In this document: positions 1 to 7,943 of the stretch, piece by piece
Layout of the letters: each line of letters opens with the position of its first letter
Position numbering within the stretch: the first letter of the stretch is position 1
Source of the DNA: Rhodospirillaceae bacterium UBA6219
GTDB taxonomy: Bacteria; Pseudomonadota; Alphaproteobacteria; Rhodospirillales; Magnetospirillaceae
Assembly: GCA_002435715.1 (NCBI GenBank)
Contig: DISD01000010.1
Location: 4,825-39,959, forward strand
DNA: 35,135 nucleotides
Direction of reading: 5' to 3'
The notes under the pieces: model-generated
Database searches by the model: none
Seen by the model: only the letters and a program-made list of their open reading frames with translations
What the model was told of the DNA's origin: nothing
Made by a program: the position numbers and the translations under genes

Positions 1-340
1 CGGCGTAGTCGATGGTCAGAAGGTCGCCGGCCTTGATGTCGGTCAGCGCCCAGATTTCCAGCCGCTGCATGTCCAGCACGCAATTGGGGGCGCAGGAATG
101 GGTCAGCAGGCCGACGAACCACGGATCGTGCAAATGCATGTCGGGGCTGACCTGCAAGGTATGTTGCAAAATCTTGGCGGAAAGCTGGCCGGTGAACTTG
201 GCGACGCGTTTGCCGCGAGCGATGTCGTGCTGGATGCGCACACCCTTGCCCACTTGGCCGTCCACCGATTCGACGGCAAATCCGTCGGACGTCGGCAGTT
301 CGGGGTCGATGCAAAAGTCGGGAGGGTACAATTCGCTCAT
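1..340 (-). CDS. SET-domain protein, probable protein-lysine methyltransferase (partial, C-terminus cut by window edge)
   Basis: An open frame runs from an ATG at 340 to the window edge (113 codons visible). It carries the hallmarks of a SET domain: a GKGVR stretch at residues 31-35 (the N-terminal SET glycine motif), THSCAPNC at 80-87 (the NHSCxPN motif, with Thr for Asn) and a downstream IDYA at 110-113 that matches the catalytic-tyrosine region. SET enzymes transfer methyl groups from S-adenosylmethionine to protein lysines; the bacterial substrate here is unknown. A purine-rich AAGAAGGGG lies about 8 bases before the ATG. The gene is divergent from the cyclase at 586. The family is seen from motifs; methyltransferase activity is inferred. 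Confidence 0.8.
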   Translation of the reverse strand, partial: MSELYPPDFCIDPELPTSDGFAVESVDGQVGKGVRIQHDIARGKRVAKFTGQLSAKILQHTLQVSPDMHLHDPWFVGLLTHSCAPNCVLDMQRLEIWALTDIKAGDLLTIDYA

Positions 341-585
341 GGTGCCGACCCCTTCTTGGCACGTTGCGGGAGAAAAGACATATCACCGTATTATTACGTA
401 CATAGGTTCGTCAATCGAGGATGCAAGTAAGCGAAATATTGGTTTAATATATTGGTGACATTGATAAATTTGATAAGGGCCGACAATCGGCCAGTCCTGG
501 TGGCTGGGGTCGGCCGCAGGCTCTCGCCGCAGACTTGCCGGCGTGGTAAAGACAAGTATCCAAGGGATGAGGGGAAGCACCCGCG
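341..585. promoter_or_regulatory. Divergent intergenic region between SET gene and cyclase gene
   Basis: This 245-base region separates two divergent genes. The part from about 380 to 475 is clearly AT-rich compared with the flanking coding DNA, as expected for promoters. A small perfect inverted repeat, GGCCGA-CAA-TCGGCC, lies at 478-492. I could not place a convincing -35/-10 pair on either strand. No open reading frame here looks coding. Confidence 0.4.
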
Positions 586-2856
586 ATGGCCGAGACGACG
601 TCCAACACCAGTGCCGCCGGACCGGCGCCCCGAACCCAGATCGAATGGGAATCCCTGGCCCGCGGCTACCTGGAAGAAGGACAGAACTTCCTGGCCCACG
701 ACGTGTGTCGCGAAGGGTTGCGGTACTTTCCTGCCAATTTCAAGCTGGCGATCTATGGGTCGATCGCGCTGTCGCAGACCGGCGCGGTCGACGAAGCCCG
801 GCGCCTGCTGAAGCCGGTCCTGGACGCCATCCTGATCGACGAGGGGCCGTTTCAGAAGCTTCAGGCCAGCTTGCGCAACGCCATCGTCAACCTGGACGCC
901 ACCGACCATTCGCAGGCGTTGGCCGCCGTGGCCGACCTGGCCGAGTCGCTGGAACTGGTACGCGGCAAGAAGCTGGTCGCCAGCGCCGACGCCGACGTCT
1001 ACAACTCGCTGGCCCGCGTGTTCCGCGAGGCGTGGCTGTCCTCGGGGCAGCGGTCGGACCTGGAACATTGCCGCGAGCTGTTCCTGCGCGCCTTCGCCGC
1101 CAGCAACCATCCGCGCGACGGCATCGACGCGGCGGTGATGTCGACCTTGCTGCGCGACCACGACCGCGCCCGCAAGATCGCTCGCCAAGTCCACGACCTG
1201 CTGGCCGGTGCCGAGACGCCCGAGGATTCGCTGCCCGACGACCGTTACCGCGTTCTGTCGACCCTGGGGCAATCGCAGTTGCTGCTGGGCATGACCGAGG
1301 AAGCGATCGGGACCTATCAGTGGGCGAAGTCGATCGAGGGCGTGCATTACAGCCGCGTCGTCCGCGCCCTTCAGCAGATCGAGCTTCTGAAGCGCGGCGG
1401 CATCGAGGTGCCCGACGAACTGTCCGACATCATCAAGCCGCCGACGGTGGTGGTGTTCACCGGCCACGCCCTGGACCGTCCGGGCGAGGGGCCGCACTTT
1501 CCGCCGGGGCTGGAGGCCTCGGTGCGGGCCGAGATCGCCCTGCAGTTGGACGAGTTGGACGCCCAGGTCGGCTATTCGATGGCGTCGTGCGGGTCCGACC
1601 TTTTGTTCATCGAGGCGATGCTGGAACGCGGTGCCGAGGTCAACGTGGTCATGCCCTTCGCCCAGGACGACTTCATCGCCGAGGACGTTCGTTATGGTGG
1701 TCCGCGTTGGGAAATGCGCTTCAAGAACGCGTTGAAGCTGGCGGCGTCGGTCACCTACGCCACCGAAGAGCGGTTCCTGGGGCACGAGATGCTGTACCGC
1801 TTCGCCAACCAGTGCCTGCACGGCCTGTCGACCTTAAGGGCCGGCTTCCTGCAAACCTCGCCTTATCTGCTGGCGGTGTGGGACATGATGCCCGGCTCTC
1901 TGGTCGGCGGCGCCGGAGACTTCATCGACCAGTGGGAAGACATCTCGCGCCTGCGCATCATCGACCTCGACGGGCTGTTGCAGCAGCACCCCGATCTGGT
2001 CGGAGAGGACGGGCCGGCACTGCCGGACCTGGATTTCGGCGGTGACGAGGAAGAAGGCCAGGGCCGCGTCATCCGTTCGATGCTGTTCTGCGACATCGCC
2101 GGCTATTCCAAGCTGAAGGAAGAGAACATTCCCGCCTTCCTGGAGTTCCTGGAGCGGTTGAAGGAAGGGGTCGAGGCCTGCGGCATCCAGCCCAAGTCCA
2201 TCAACACCTGGGGTGACGCCATCTTCGCGGTGATGGACAAGGCCACCCCGATGGCTGAGTACGCGCTGACCTTGCAGGAAGTGGTGACCCGTCTGGGCAC
2301 CGAGATGATCGACAAGCTGCCCAACCCCTTGAACCTGCGCATCAGCCTGCATGCCGGTCCGGTGTTCGAGGCCATCGACCCCATCCGCGGCAACCCCAAT
2401 TTCTATGGCAGCCACATCAATCGCGCCGCCCGTCTCGAGCCGGTGACCGTCATCGGCCACGTCTACGCCACCCAGCAATTCGTGGCGGTCCTGACCGCCG
2501 AGCAGTCGGCGGCACGCTCGGAAGCGGTCAACAACGGCGAGGAATTCATCGAACGCTATGCGTCCGAATATGTCGGCGTCCTAAGCTTGGCCAAGGATTT
2601 CGGCAAGCAGACGGTGTACCACCTGCGCCGCAAGGCCCCCGAGGACCCGTTGCACGACGACGAGCCCGAGGCCGAGGGTGCCGATTCCCAGGGTGGCGAC
2701 GGCAACGGCGAGGTGGTGGAAACGCAGGCGCCGTCGGTCGGTTCGGTGATGGACACCGTCAACAAGATGATCGGCAGCGGCAAGAGGCCCGAGACCACCG
2801 GCGACGCCGCCGCCATCCTGATGGGTGACGACGCCGCCTATTGGCCCGGCGGCTGA
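586..2856 (+). CDS. TPR / Rossmann-like / class III nucleotide cyclase signalling protein
   Basis: A 756-residue cytosolic protein with no membrane segment. Residues about 20-270 are helical TPR-like repeats resembling the TRAFs-binding (DUF4071) family, with a DGIDAAVMSTLLRD block near 178-191. Residues about 286-465 begin VVVFTGHA and contain SMASCGSDLLFIEAMLERGA, which resembles a SLOG-type Rossmann fold. Residues about 495-680 are a class III cyclase domain: metal-binding D503 (FCDIAGYS) and D544 (TWGD), transition-state N612 and R616 (INRAAR). The usual substrate-selecting Lys and Asp positions appear to be N540 and N605, so ATP versus GTP preference cannot be assigned. The C-terminal 70 residues are acidic and low-complexity. 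Start chosen after a GAGGGGAA purine run. Cyclase identity is firm; the middle domain is a guess. Confidence 0.88.
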   Translation: MAETTSNTSAAGPAPRTQIEWESLARGYLEEGQNFLAHDVCREGLRYFPANFKLAIYGSIALSQTGAVDEARRLLKPVLDAILIDEGPFQKLQASLRNAIVNLDATDHSQALAAVADLAESLELVRGKKLVASADADVYNSLARVFREAWLSSGQRSDLEHCRELFLRAFAASNHPRDGIDAAVMSTLLRDHDRARKIARQVHDLLAGAETPEDSLPDDRYRVLSTLGQSQLLLGMTEEAIGTYQWAKSIEGVHYSRVVRALQQIELLKRGGIEVPDELSDIIKPPTVVVFTGHALDRPGEGPHFPPGLEASVRAEIALQLDELDAQVGYSMASCGSDLLFIEAMLERGAEVNVVMPFAQDDFIAEDVRYGGPRWEMRFKNALKLAASVTYATEERFLGHEMLYRFANQCLHGLSTLRAGFLQTSPYLLAVWDMMPGSLVGGAGDFIDQWEDISRLRIIDLDGLLQQHPDLVGEDGPALPDLDFGGDEEEGQGRVIRSMLFCDIAGYSKLKEENIPAFLEFLERLKEGVEACGIQPKSINTWGDAIFAVMDKATPMAEYALTLQEVVTRLGTEMIDKLPNPLNLRISLHAGPVFEAIDPIRGNPNFYGSHINRAARLEPVTVIGHVYATQQFVAVLTAEQSAARSEAVNNGEEFIERYASEYVGVLSLAKDFGKQTVYHLRRKAPEDPLHDDEPEAEGADSQGGDGNGEVVETQAPSVGSVMDTVNKMIGSGKRPETTGDAAAILMGDDAAYWPGG

Positions 2857-2859
2857 CGG

Positions 2860-3702
2860 TCAGCCGTCCAGGAAGGAATCCAGGATCGCCAACTGCACGG
2901 CATCGTTCAGGTACGGCGCGTGGCCGCAGCCGGCGATGGTTTCCAGCCGCGCCTTGGGTCCACGCCCGGTCATGGCGGCGGCGGTCCGTTCCAGCAGCAG
3001 GTCCGAGGTCTCGCCGCGCAGCACCAGGGTCGGACAGGTGATGGAATCATAGATGTCCCACATGTCCAGGGGCGTGTATTGCTCGGCGAAGACGCGCATG
3101 ACCGCCGGGTCGTAGTGCGACGAAATCTTGCCGTTGTCGCGGCGGCGATGCGACGTTTCCGCCATCTTGCGCCATTCCGTGTCGGACAGGCGTCCGAACG
3201 GGGCATAGATGAAGCGCAGCAGGGCCTCGAACTCGCCGATGGTTGAAAATTCCGGCACCATCGTGGCATAGGCCTTGATGCGTTCGATGGCCTCGTCGTT
3301 CAGGGCGGGGCCGGCATCGTTGACCACCAGCTTGCCGATGCGGGCGCGGCCGGGATCGGTTCCCGCCAGGGCCAGGCCGATCAATCCGCCCATCGAGGTG
3401 CCGACCCAATCGCAGCGGTCCACGCCCAGCGTGTCCAGCAGGCCAAGTGCGTGGGCGCAATAGACCGGGATGGTGTAGTCGGTGTCGGGCGTGGCCGACC
3501 AGGACGACAGGCCGCGTCCGATGGTGTCGGGGCAGATCACCCGAAAGCGGCCGGCGAAATGGGCGGCGGCGATGTCGAAGTCGCGGGCGTTTCGGGCCAG
3601 GCCGTGCCACATGACCAGGGCGGGCAGGGCGGTGTCGCCCCATTCCATGACGTGGATGTCGTGCCCCAGGACGGAAACATAGTGCGAGCGGCTGTCCGGC
3701 AT
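2860..3702 (-). CDS. alpha/beta hydrolase
   Basis: A 280-residue alpha/beta-hydrolase-fold protein. The oxyanion region HGLARNARDF is near residue 34, the nucleophile elbow GTSMGG near 101 supplies the catalytic serine, an Asp follows LRGETSD near 235, and the histidine lies in GCGHAPYLND near the C-terminus. The full triad suggests an active esterase, lactonase or C-C hydrolase; the substrate is not evident. There is no signal peptide, so it is cytosolic. Its stop lies 3 bases from the stop of the cyclase gene (convergent). Its start is divergent from gabD, with which it shares a 77-base promoter region. Confidence 0.85.
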   Translation of the reverse strand: MPDSRSHYVSVLGHDIHVMEWGDTALPALVMWHGLARNARDFDIAAAHFAGRFRVICPDTIGRGLSSWSATPDTDYTIPVYCAHALGLLDTLGVDRCDWVGTSMGGLIGLALAGTDPGRARIGKLVVNDAGPALNDEAIERIKAYATMVPEFSTIGEFEALLRFIYAPFGRLSDTEWRKMAETSHRRRDNGKISSHYDPAVMRVFAEQYTPLDMWDIYDSITCPTLVLRGETSDLLLERTAAAMTGRGPKARLETIAGCGHAPYLNDAVQLAILDSFLDG

Positions 3703-3712
3703 GGCTTGGCCT

Positions 3713-3743
3713 TTGACGTTGCGGGCCGCCAGAGTATATCTGG
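3713..3743 (+). promoter_or_regulatory. Candidate gabD promoter with overlapping dyad
   Basis: TTGACG (3713-3718) and TATATC (3735-3740) are separated by 16 bases, giving a sigma70-like promoter about 40 bases before the gabD start. A perfect 5-bp inverted repeat, CCAGA-GTATA-TCTGG (3729-3743), covers the -10 box. A repressor bound there would block gabD transcription. This is read from the sequence only; no regulator is identified. Confidence 0.45.
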
Positions 3744-3779
3744 ACCGAACCGTTTGTCCCGCCTGATGGAAAGACCGCC

Positions 3780-5240
3780 ATGCTGAACCTTGCCGACGTC
3801 AAGCTGTTGCGCCACCACGCCCATGTGAACGGGCAATGGATTCATGCCGATTCCGGCCAGACGGCAGCGGTCACCAACCCGGCCGACGGCTCGGTGATCG
3901 TCCATGTGGCGTCGGTCGGCCGGGCCGAGACGGAACGCGCCATCGCCGCCGCCGCCGCCGCCCTGGGACCGTGGAAGGCCAAGACCGCCAAGGATCGCGC
4001 CGTCATCCTGCGCCGCTGGTTCGACCTGATCATCGCCAACACCGACGATCTGGCCCGGCTGATGGTGGCCGAACAGGGCAAGCCCCTGGCCGAGGCCAAG
4101 GGCGAGGTGGCGTACGGCGCCGCCTTCGTCGAATGGTACGCCGAGGAAGGCAAGCGGGTGTACGGCGACGTCATCCCGGAAACGGCGCCCGGCCGCAAGA
4201 TCGTGGTCACCAAGGAACCCATCGGCGTGGTCGCCGCCATCACGCCCTGGAACTTCCCCATCGCCATGATCACCCGCAAATGCGCCCCGGCCCTGGCCGC
4301 CGGCTGCACCGTCGTGGTCAAGCCGGCCGAGGACACGCCGCTTTCCGCTTTGGCTTTGGCCGAATTGGGCAAGCGCGCCGGCCTTCCCGCCGGTGTCTTC
4401 AACATCGTGCCCTGCATCGATCCGGAACCGGTGGGCACCGAACTGACGTCGAACCCCATCGTCCGCAAGCTGTCGTTCACCGGTTCCACCGAGATCGGCA
4501 AGCTGCTGATGCGCCAATGCGCCGCCACCATGAAGAAGGTCAGCTTCGAACTGGGCGGCAACGCCCCCTTCATCGTCTTCGACGACGCCGATCTGGATGC
4601 GGCGGTGGCCGGCGCCATGGCGTCGAAATACCGCAACACCGGACAGACCTGCGTGTGCGCCAACCGCATCTTGGTGCAGGCCGGCGTCTATGACGCCTTC
4701 GCCGCCAAGCTGGCCCAAGCGGTGGAAAAGCTGGTGGTCGGCCCGGCTTTGGGCGGCGACACCCAGCAAGGCCCGCTGATCAACGCCCAAGCCGTGGACA
4801 AGGTGGAACGCCACATCAAGGACGCCTTGGACAAGGGGGCCAAGCTGGTGTGCGGCGGCAAGCGCCATGAATTGGGCGGCACCTTCTTTGAACCCACCAT
4901 CCTGACCGGCATCACCCCGGAAATGCTGGTGGCGCGCGAGGAAACCTTCGGCCCGGTGGCGCCGTTGTTCAAGTTCGACACCGAGGAACAGGCCATCCAC
5001 ATGGCCAACGACACCGAATTCGGGCTGGCCGCCTATTTCTATTCCCGCGACGTCGGCCGGGTGTGGCGGGTGTCGAGCGCCCTGGAATACGGCATCGTCG
5101 GCATCAACGAAGGCATCATCTCGACCGAGGTCGCCCCCTTTGGCGGGGTCAAGGAATCGGGCATCGGCCGCGAAGGCTCCAAATACGGCATGGATGACTT
5201 CCTCGAGGTCAAATATCTGTGCATGGGCGGATTGAGCTGA
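3780..5240 (+). CDS. gabD: NAD(P)-dependent succinate-semialdehyde dehydrogenase
   Basis: A 486-residue aldehyde dehydrogenase of normal family length. The cofactor-binding TPWNFP motif has N158, VVKPAEDTP has K181, the general base is E257 in FELGG, and the catalytic cysteine is C291 in GQTCVCANR. The GQTCVCANR signature is typical of GabD, which oxidises succinate semialdehyde to succinate at the end of 4-aminobutyrate breakdown; GabD enzymes often also accept glutarate semialdehyde. No GABA transaminase lies beside it, so the physiological substrate is inferred from the family alone. It appears to be transcribed from its own promoter, divergent from the hydrolase. Confidence 0.85.
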   Translation: MLNLADVKLLRHHAHVNGQWIHADSGQTAAVTNPADGSVIVHVASVGRAETERAIAAAAAALGPWKAKTAKDRAVILRRWFDLIIANTDDLARLMVAEQGKPLAEAKGEVAYGAAFVEWYAEEGKRVYGDVIPETAPGRKIVVTKEPIGVVAAITPWNFPIAMITRKCAPALAAGCTVVVKPAEDTPLSALALAELGKRAGLPAGVFNIVPCIDPEPVGTELTSNPIVRKLSFTGSTEIGKLLMRQCAATMKKVSFELGGNAPFIVFDDADLDAAVAGAMASKYRNTGQTCVCANRILVQAGVYDAFAAKLAQAVEKLVVGPALGGDTQQGPLINAQAVDKVERHIKDALDKGAKLVCGGKRHELGGTFFEPTILTGITPEMLVAREETFGPVAPLFKFDTEEQAIHMANDTEFGLAAYFYSRDVGRVWRVSSALEYGIVGINEGIISTEVAPFGGVKESGIGREGSKYGMDDFLEVKYLCMGGLS

Positions 5241-5260
5241 GACACAACGCTCAACCATTG

Positions 5261-5276
5261 CTGGATTCCCATCCAG
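5261..5276. promoter_or_regulatory. lux-box-like dyad upstream of luxR-type gene
   Basis: CTGGAT-TCCC-ATCCAG is a perfect 6-bp inverted repeat with a 4-base spacer, centred about 46 bases before the LuxR-type start. It has the CTG-N10-CAG pattern typical of LuxR-family binding sites. It could be an autoregulatory operator. It is also 21 bases after the gabD stop, but no T-run follows, so it is unlikely to be a terminator. Confidence 0.4.
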
Positions 5277-5314
5277 AACTCCTCTAAGGTTTTTGCGGGT
5301 GAGGAGGAGACGCG

Positions 5315-6028
5315 ATGGATTCCTGGATCATGGAAATGACCGAGGAATTGCTGTGGGTCGATGACATCGAATCGGCCCAGGCGACCTTGCGGAAACTGGC
5401 CAAGGACGCCCAGGTCGATTTTTTCGCCTATGGCAATTCCCGTCCCGGCATGGAATCCCCCTATTGGGATTCCACCTATCCAGCGGAATGGATGGAGCAT
5501 TACTTCCTGAACCGCTACCAGTTCGTCGATCCGGTCGTCCAGGAAGCCCAACGCTCGCATTTGCCCTTTGCCTGGCGGTTCTTGCTGAACCGCCCGGAAG
5601 GCCTCAGCCCCGAACAACGCCTGTTGTTCGCCGAAGCGGCGGAACATGGTATCCGCGATGGCTTCACCATCCCGTTTCACACCGACAATGGCTGCATCGC
5701 CGCCATGTCCTTCGCCTTTCGCTCGCGCGCCGAGATGGAACATTTCGCCACCATGCAACCCCGGCTGAAATTGCTGGCGCTTTATTATCACACCGCCGTC
5801 GAACGCCTGCTGGACGTGTCCTTGCCGGAAAACGAATTGTCGGCGCTGGAACAGCAATGCCTGATCGCCCTGGCCGACGGTCGATCCTTGTGGGAAATAT
5901 CGGGCATGCTGCACCGTCCCCAATCGGACGTCACCGCCTCGATCCGCTCGGCACGGGACAAATTGGGGGCCACCACCACCACCCAGGCGGTCAGCCAAGC
6001 CATCGCCCAGGGATTGATCTCACCCTAA
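5315..6028 (+). CDS. LuxR-family transcriptional regulator with autoinducer-binding domain
   Basis: A 237-residue protein with the normal two-domain LuxR layout. Residues about 15-165 are the autoinducer-binding domain. W59, Y63, D72 and W87 have the same spacing as the AHL-contact residues W57, Y61, D70 and W85 of TraR. Residues about 172-235 are a LuxR-type helix-turn-helix (ADGRSLWEISGML, then TTTQAVSQAIAQGLI). It should bind an acyl-homoserine-lactone-like signal and DNA. No luxI synthase gene is in the window, so it is a solo regulator as far as can be seen. A GAGGAG ribosome site lies about 8 bases before the ATG. It precedes paaK in the same direction, but whether it controls paaK is unknown. 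Confidence 0.88.
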   Translation: MDSWIMEMTEELLWVDDIESAQATLRKLAKDAQVDFFAYGNSRPGMESPYWDSTYPAEWMEHYFLNRYQFVDPVVQEAQRSHLPFAWRFLLNRPEGLSPEQRLLFAEAAEHGIRDGFTIPFHTDNGCIAAMSFAFRSRAEMEHFATMQPRLKLLALYYHTAVERLLDVSLPENELSALEQQCLIALADGRSLWEISGMLHRPQSDVTASIRSARDKLGATTTTQAVSQAIAQGLISP

Positions 6029-6062
6029 AGTCAGAACAATTCTTATTTCACACTGCAAAGAG

Positions 6063-6114
6063 CGTTGTTTGTTGCACCTCGGGCCACAACAACGTAAACC
6101 GCCGGGACGGTTTA
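6063..6114 (+). promoter_or_regulatory. Two consecutive stem-loops before paaK
   Basis: Two inverted repeats stand end to end: CGTTGTT (6063-6069) pairs with AACAACG (6088-6094), and TAAACCG (6095-6101) pairs with CGGTTTA (6108-6114) around a 6-base loop. The second is followed by TTTAGC, so it could end the luxR-type transcript. Together they could instead form a leader structure for paaK, whose ATG is 19 bases further on. Confidence 0.35.
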
Positions 6115-6132
6115 TTTAGCAGGATGTGATCT

Positions 6133-7446
6133 ATGACCGTTCCCGCCGTCTCTTCCTTCATGTTCGCCCCCGCAATCGAGACGATGGATCGCGCCGCTTT
6201 GGCGCGCCTGCAATTGGAACGGCTGAAGACCAGCCTGGACCATGCCTATGCCAGGGTGCCGCATTACCGCCGCGCCTTTGACGAAAAAGGCGTCAGTCCC
6301 GCCGATCTGCGCAGCTTGGCCGATCTGTCGCGTTTCCCCTTCACGGTGAAGACCGATTTGCGCGACAATTATCCCTTCGGTTTGTTCGCCGTACCACGAG
6401 AGCAACTGATCCGCCTGCATGCCAGTTCGGGAACCACCGGCAAACCCACCGTGGTCGGCTATACCGAGGACGACCTGAACACATGGGCGGATTTGATGGC
6501 CCGCTCGCTGGCCTGTGCCGGGGTGCGCCCCGGCGATTGCATGCACAACGCCTATGGCTATGGCCTGTTCACCGGGGGCCTTGGTTTCCATTACGGCGCC
6601 GAACGGCTGAAATGCACGGTCACCCCCATTTCCGGCGGCCAGACCGAACGGCAAATCGCCCTGATGATGGATTTCGGCGCCACCGTGCTGGCGGCGACGC
6701 CGTCTTATGCCCTGAACCTGGTGGAAGCGGCCGAACAGATGGGGGTGGACTTGGCCTCGGGTCCGCTGCGGGTCGGGACTTTCGGGGCCGAACCGTGGTC
6801 GGAAACCATGCGTGCCGAACTGGACCGCCGTCTGGGCATCCGCGCCTGCGACACTTATGGCCTGTCCGAGATCATGGGGCCGGGCGTCGCCATGGAATGC
6901 ACCTATCGCCTGGGTCTGCACGGCTGGGAAGACCAATTCGTCTTCGAAGTGGTGGACCCCGAAACCATGGAACCGGTGGCCATGGGCGAACCGGGCGAGT
7001 TGGTCATCACCACGCTTTCCAAGCAGGCGCTGCCCATGGTGCGTTACCGCACCCGCGACATCACCCGACTGACCGACGAGCCCTGCCCGTGCGGGCGCAC
7101 CCATGTCCGTATCATGCGGGTGACCGGGCGCAACGACGACATGTTGATCATCCGGGGCGTCAACCTGTATCCATCACAGATCGAAGCGGTGCTGGTGGGC
7201 TTCCCCGGCATCGCGCCGCATTACCAATTGGTGGTCACCCGCCAAGGATCGATGGATCATCTGACCGTGGAAACCGAATCGCTTCATGAAAACGACGAAG
7301 ACGGCCGCCGCCTGCTGGCGCATCAAGTCCGCCACCATTTGAAATCCATGGTCGGCGTCACCTGCGAAGTGCTGGTGCGCGCGCCCGGCGAGTTGCCGCG
7401 CAGCCAGGGCAAGGCGGTGCGGGTCAAGGACATGCGCAAGGTATGA
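6133..7446 (+). CDS. paaK: phenylacetate-CoA ligase
   Basis: A 437-residue adenylate-forming enzyme of PaaK type and length. The phosphate-binding loop HASSGTTGKP (near residue 97), TYGLSEIMGPG (near 246) and the C-terminal hinge RNDDMLIIRGVNLYPSQIE are all present, followed by the small PaaK C-terminal domain. It activates phenylacetate to phenylacetyl-CoA with ATP. The iorAB genes lie just downstream, so a joint role in using aryl-acetates made from aromatic amino acids is likely; paralogues acting on hydroxyphenylacetate or indoleacetate cannot be excluded. The stop overlaps the next start (ATGA), implying translational coupling. Confidence 0.88.
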   Translation: MTVPAVSSFMFAPAIETMDRAALARLQLERLKTSLDHAYARVPHYRRAFDEKGVSPADLRSLADLSRFPFTVKTDLRDNYPFGLFAVPREQLIRLHASSGTTGKPTVVGYTEDDLNTWADLMARSLACAGVRPGDCMHNAYGYGLFTGGLGFHYGAERLKCTVTPISGGQTERQIALMMDFGATVLAATPSYALNLVEAAEQMGVDLASGPLRVGTFGAEPWSETMRAELDRRLGIRACDTYGLSEIMGPGVAMECTYRLGLHGWEDQFVFEVVDPETMEPVAMGEPGELVITTLSKQALPMVRYRTRDITRLTDEPCPCGRTHVRIMRVTGRNDDMLIIRGVNLYPSQIEAVLVGFPGIAPHYQLVVTRQGSMDHLTVETESLHENDEDGRRLLAHQVRHHLKSMVGVTCEVLVRAPGELPRSQGKAVRVKDMRKV

Positions 7447-7943
7447 TCATCTGGCGTCCGATGATTGCCGGCGACCTGGACCAGGTGCTGGAGATCGCCA
7501 ATGTCCTGCACCCCAATTATCCCGAACGGATCGAGATCTTCGCCGACAAGCTGGCTTTCGACCCCGAAGGCTGCAAGATCGCCGAAACCTCGGCTTCGGA
7601 CATGGTCGGCTATGTGTTCTCGCATCTTTGGCAAAAGGGTCTGCCGCCCTTGCTGGATTGCGAACTGGGCCGGGCGCCGGCCCATGCCGACTGCCTGCAT
7701 CTGCACGACATCGCCTTGTTGCCGAAAGCCCGTGGCCAGGGCGGCCCCGAAGAGTTCCTGGGCCTCATGGAAAACCTGGCCCGGAAACGCCGTTTGGCAT
7801 GGCTGACCCTGGTCGCCATCAAGGGTCAAGCCGCTTACTGGCAGGCCAAGGGGTTCAGCCCGGTACGCCCCGATTCCTTGTTGCAGGATCGCCTGGACAG
7901 CTATGGTGACGGTGTCACCTACATGGTCAAAACTATCCCTTGA
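7443..7943 (+). CDS. GNAT-family N-acetyltransferase
   Basis: A 166-residue protein with the GNAT pattern: an N-terminal strand-helix unit beginning MIIWRPMIAGDLDQVLEIA, a central HLHDIALLPKARGQG segment (near residues 88-101) matching the acetyl-CoA pyrophosphate-binding motif A, and a terminal YMVKTIP strand. It should transfer an acetyl group from acetyl-CoA to an amine; the acceptor is unknown. Its ATG overlaps the paaK stop by 4 bases, so the two are co-translated. Such a gene might counteract or modulate CoA-ligase activity by lysine acetylation, as GNATs do for acetyl-CoA synthetase in other bacteria, but that is only inference. Confidence 0.8.
   Translation: MIIWRPMIAGDLDQVLEIANVLHPNYPERIEIFADKLAFDPEGCKIAETSASDMVGYVFSHLWQKGLPPLLDCELGRAPAHADCLHLHDIALLPKARGQGGPEEFLGLMENLARKRRLAWLTLVAIKGQAAYWQAKGFSPVRPDSLLQDRLDSYGDGVTYMVKTIP

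Noticed and set aside
394..1821. Long minus-strand open frame opposite the cyclase gene
   Set aside because: It mirrors the strong plus-strand cyclase codon pattern, is full of Gly/Arg/His/Gln with no domain, and is a by-product of high GC.
3537..5258. 573-codon minus-strand frame over gabD
   Set aside because: It runs antisense to a clear aldehyde dehydrogenase and has low-complexity composition with no family signature.
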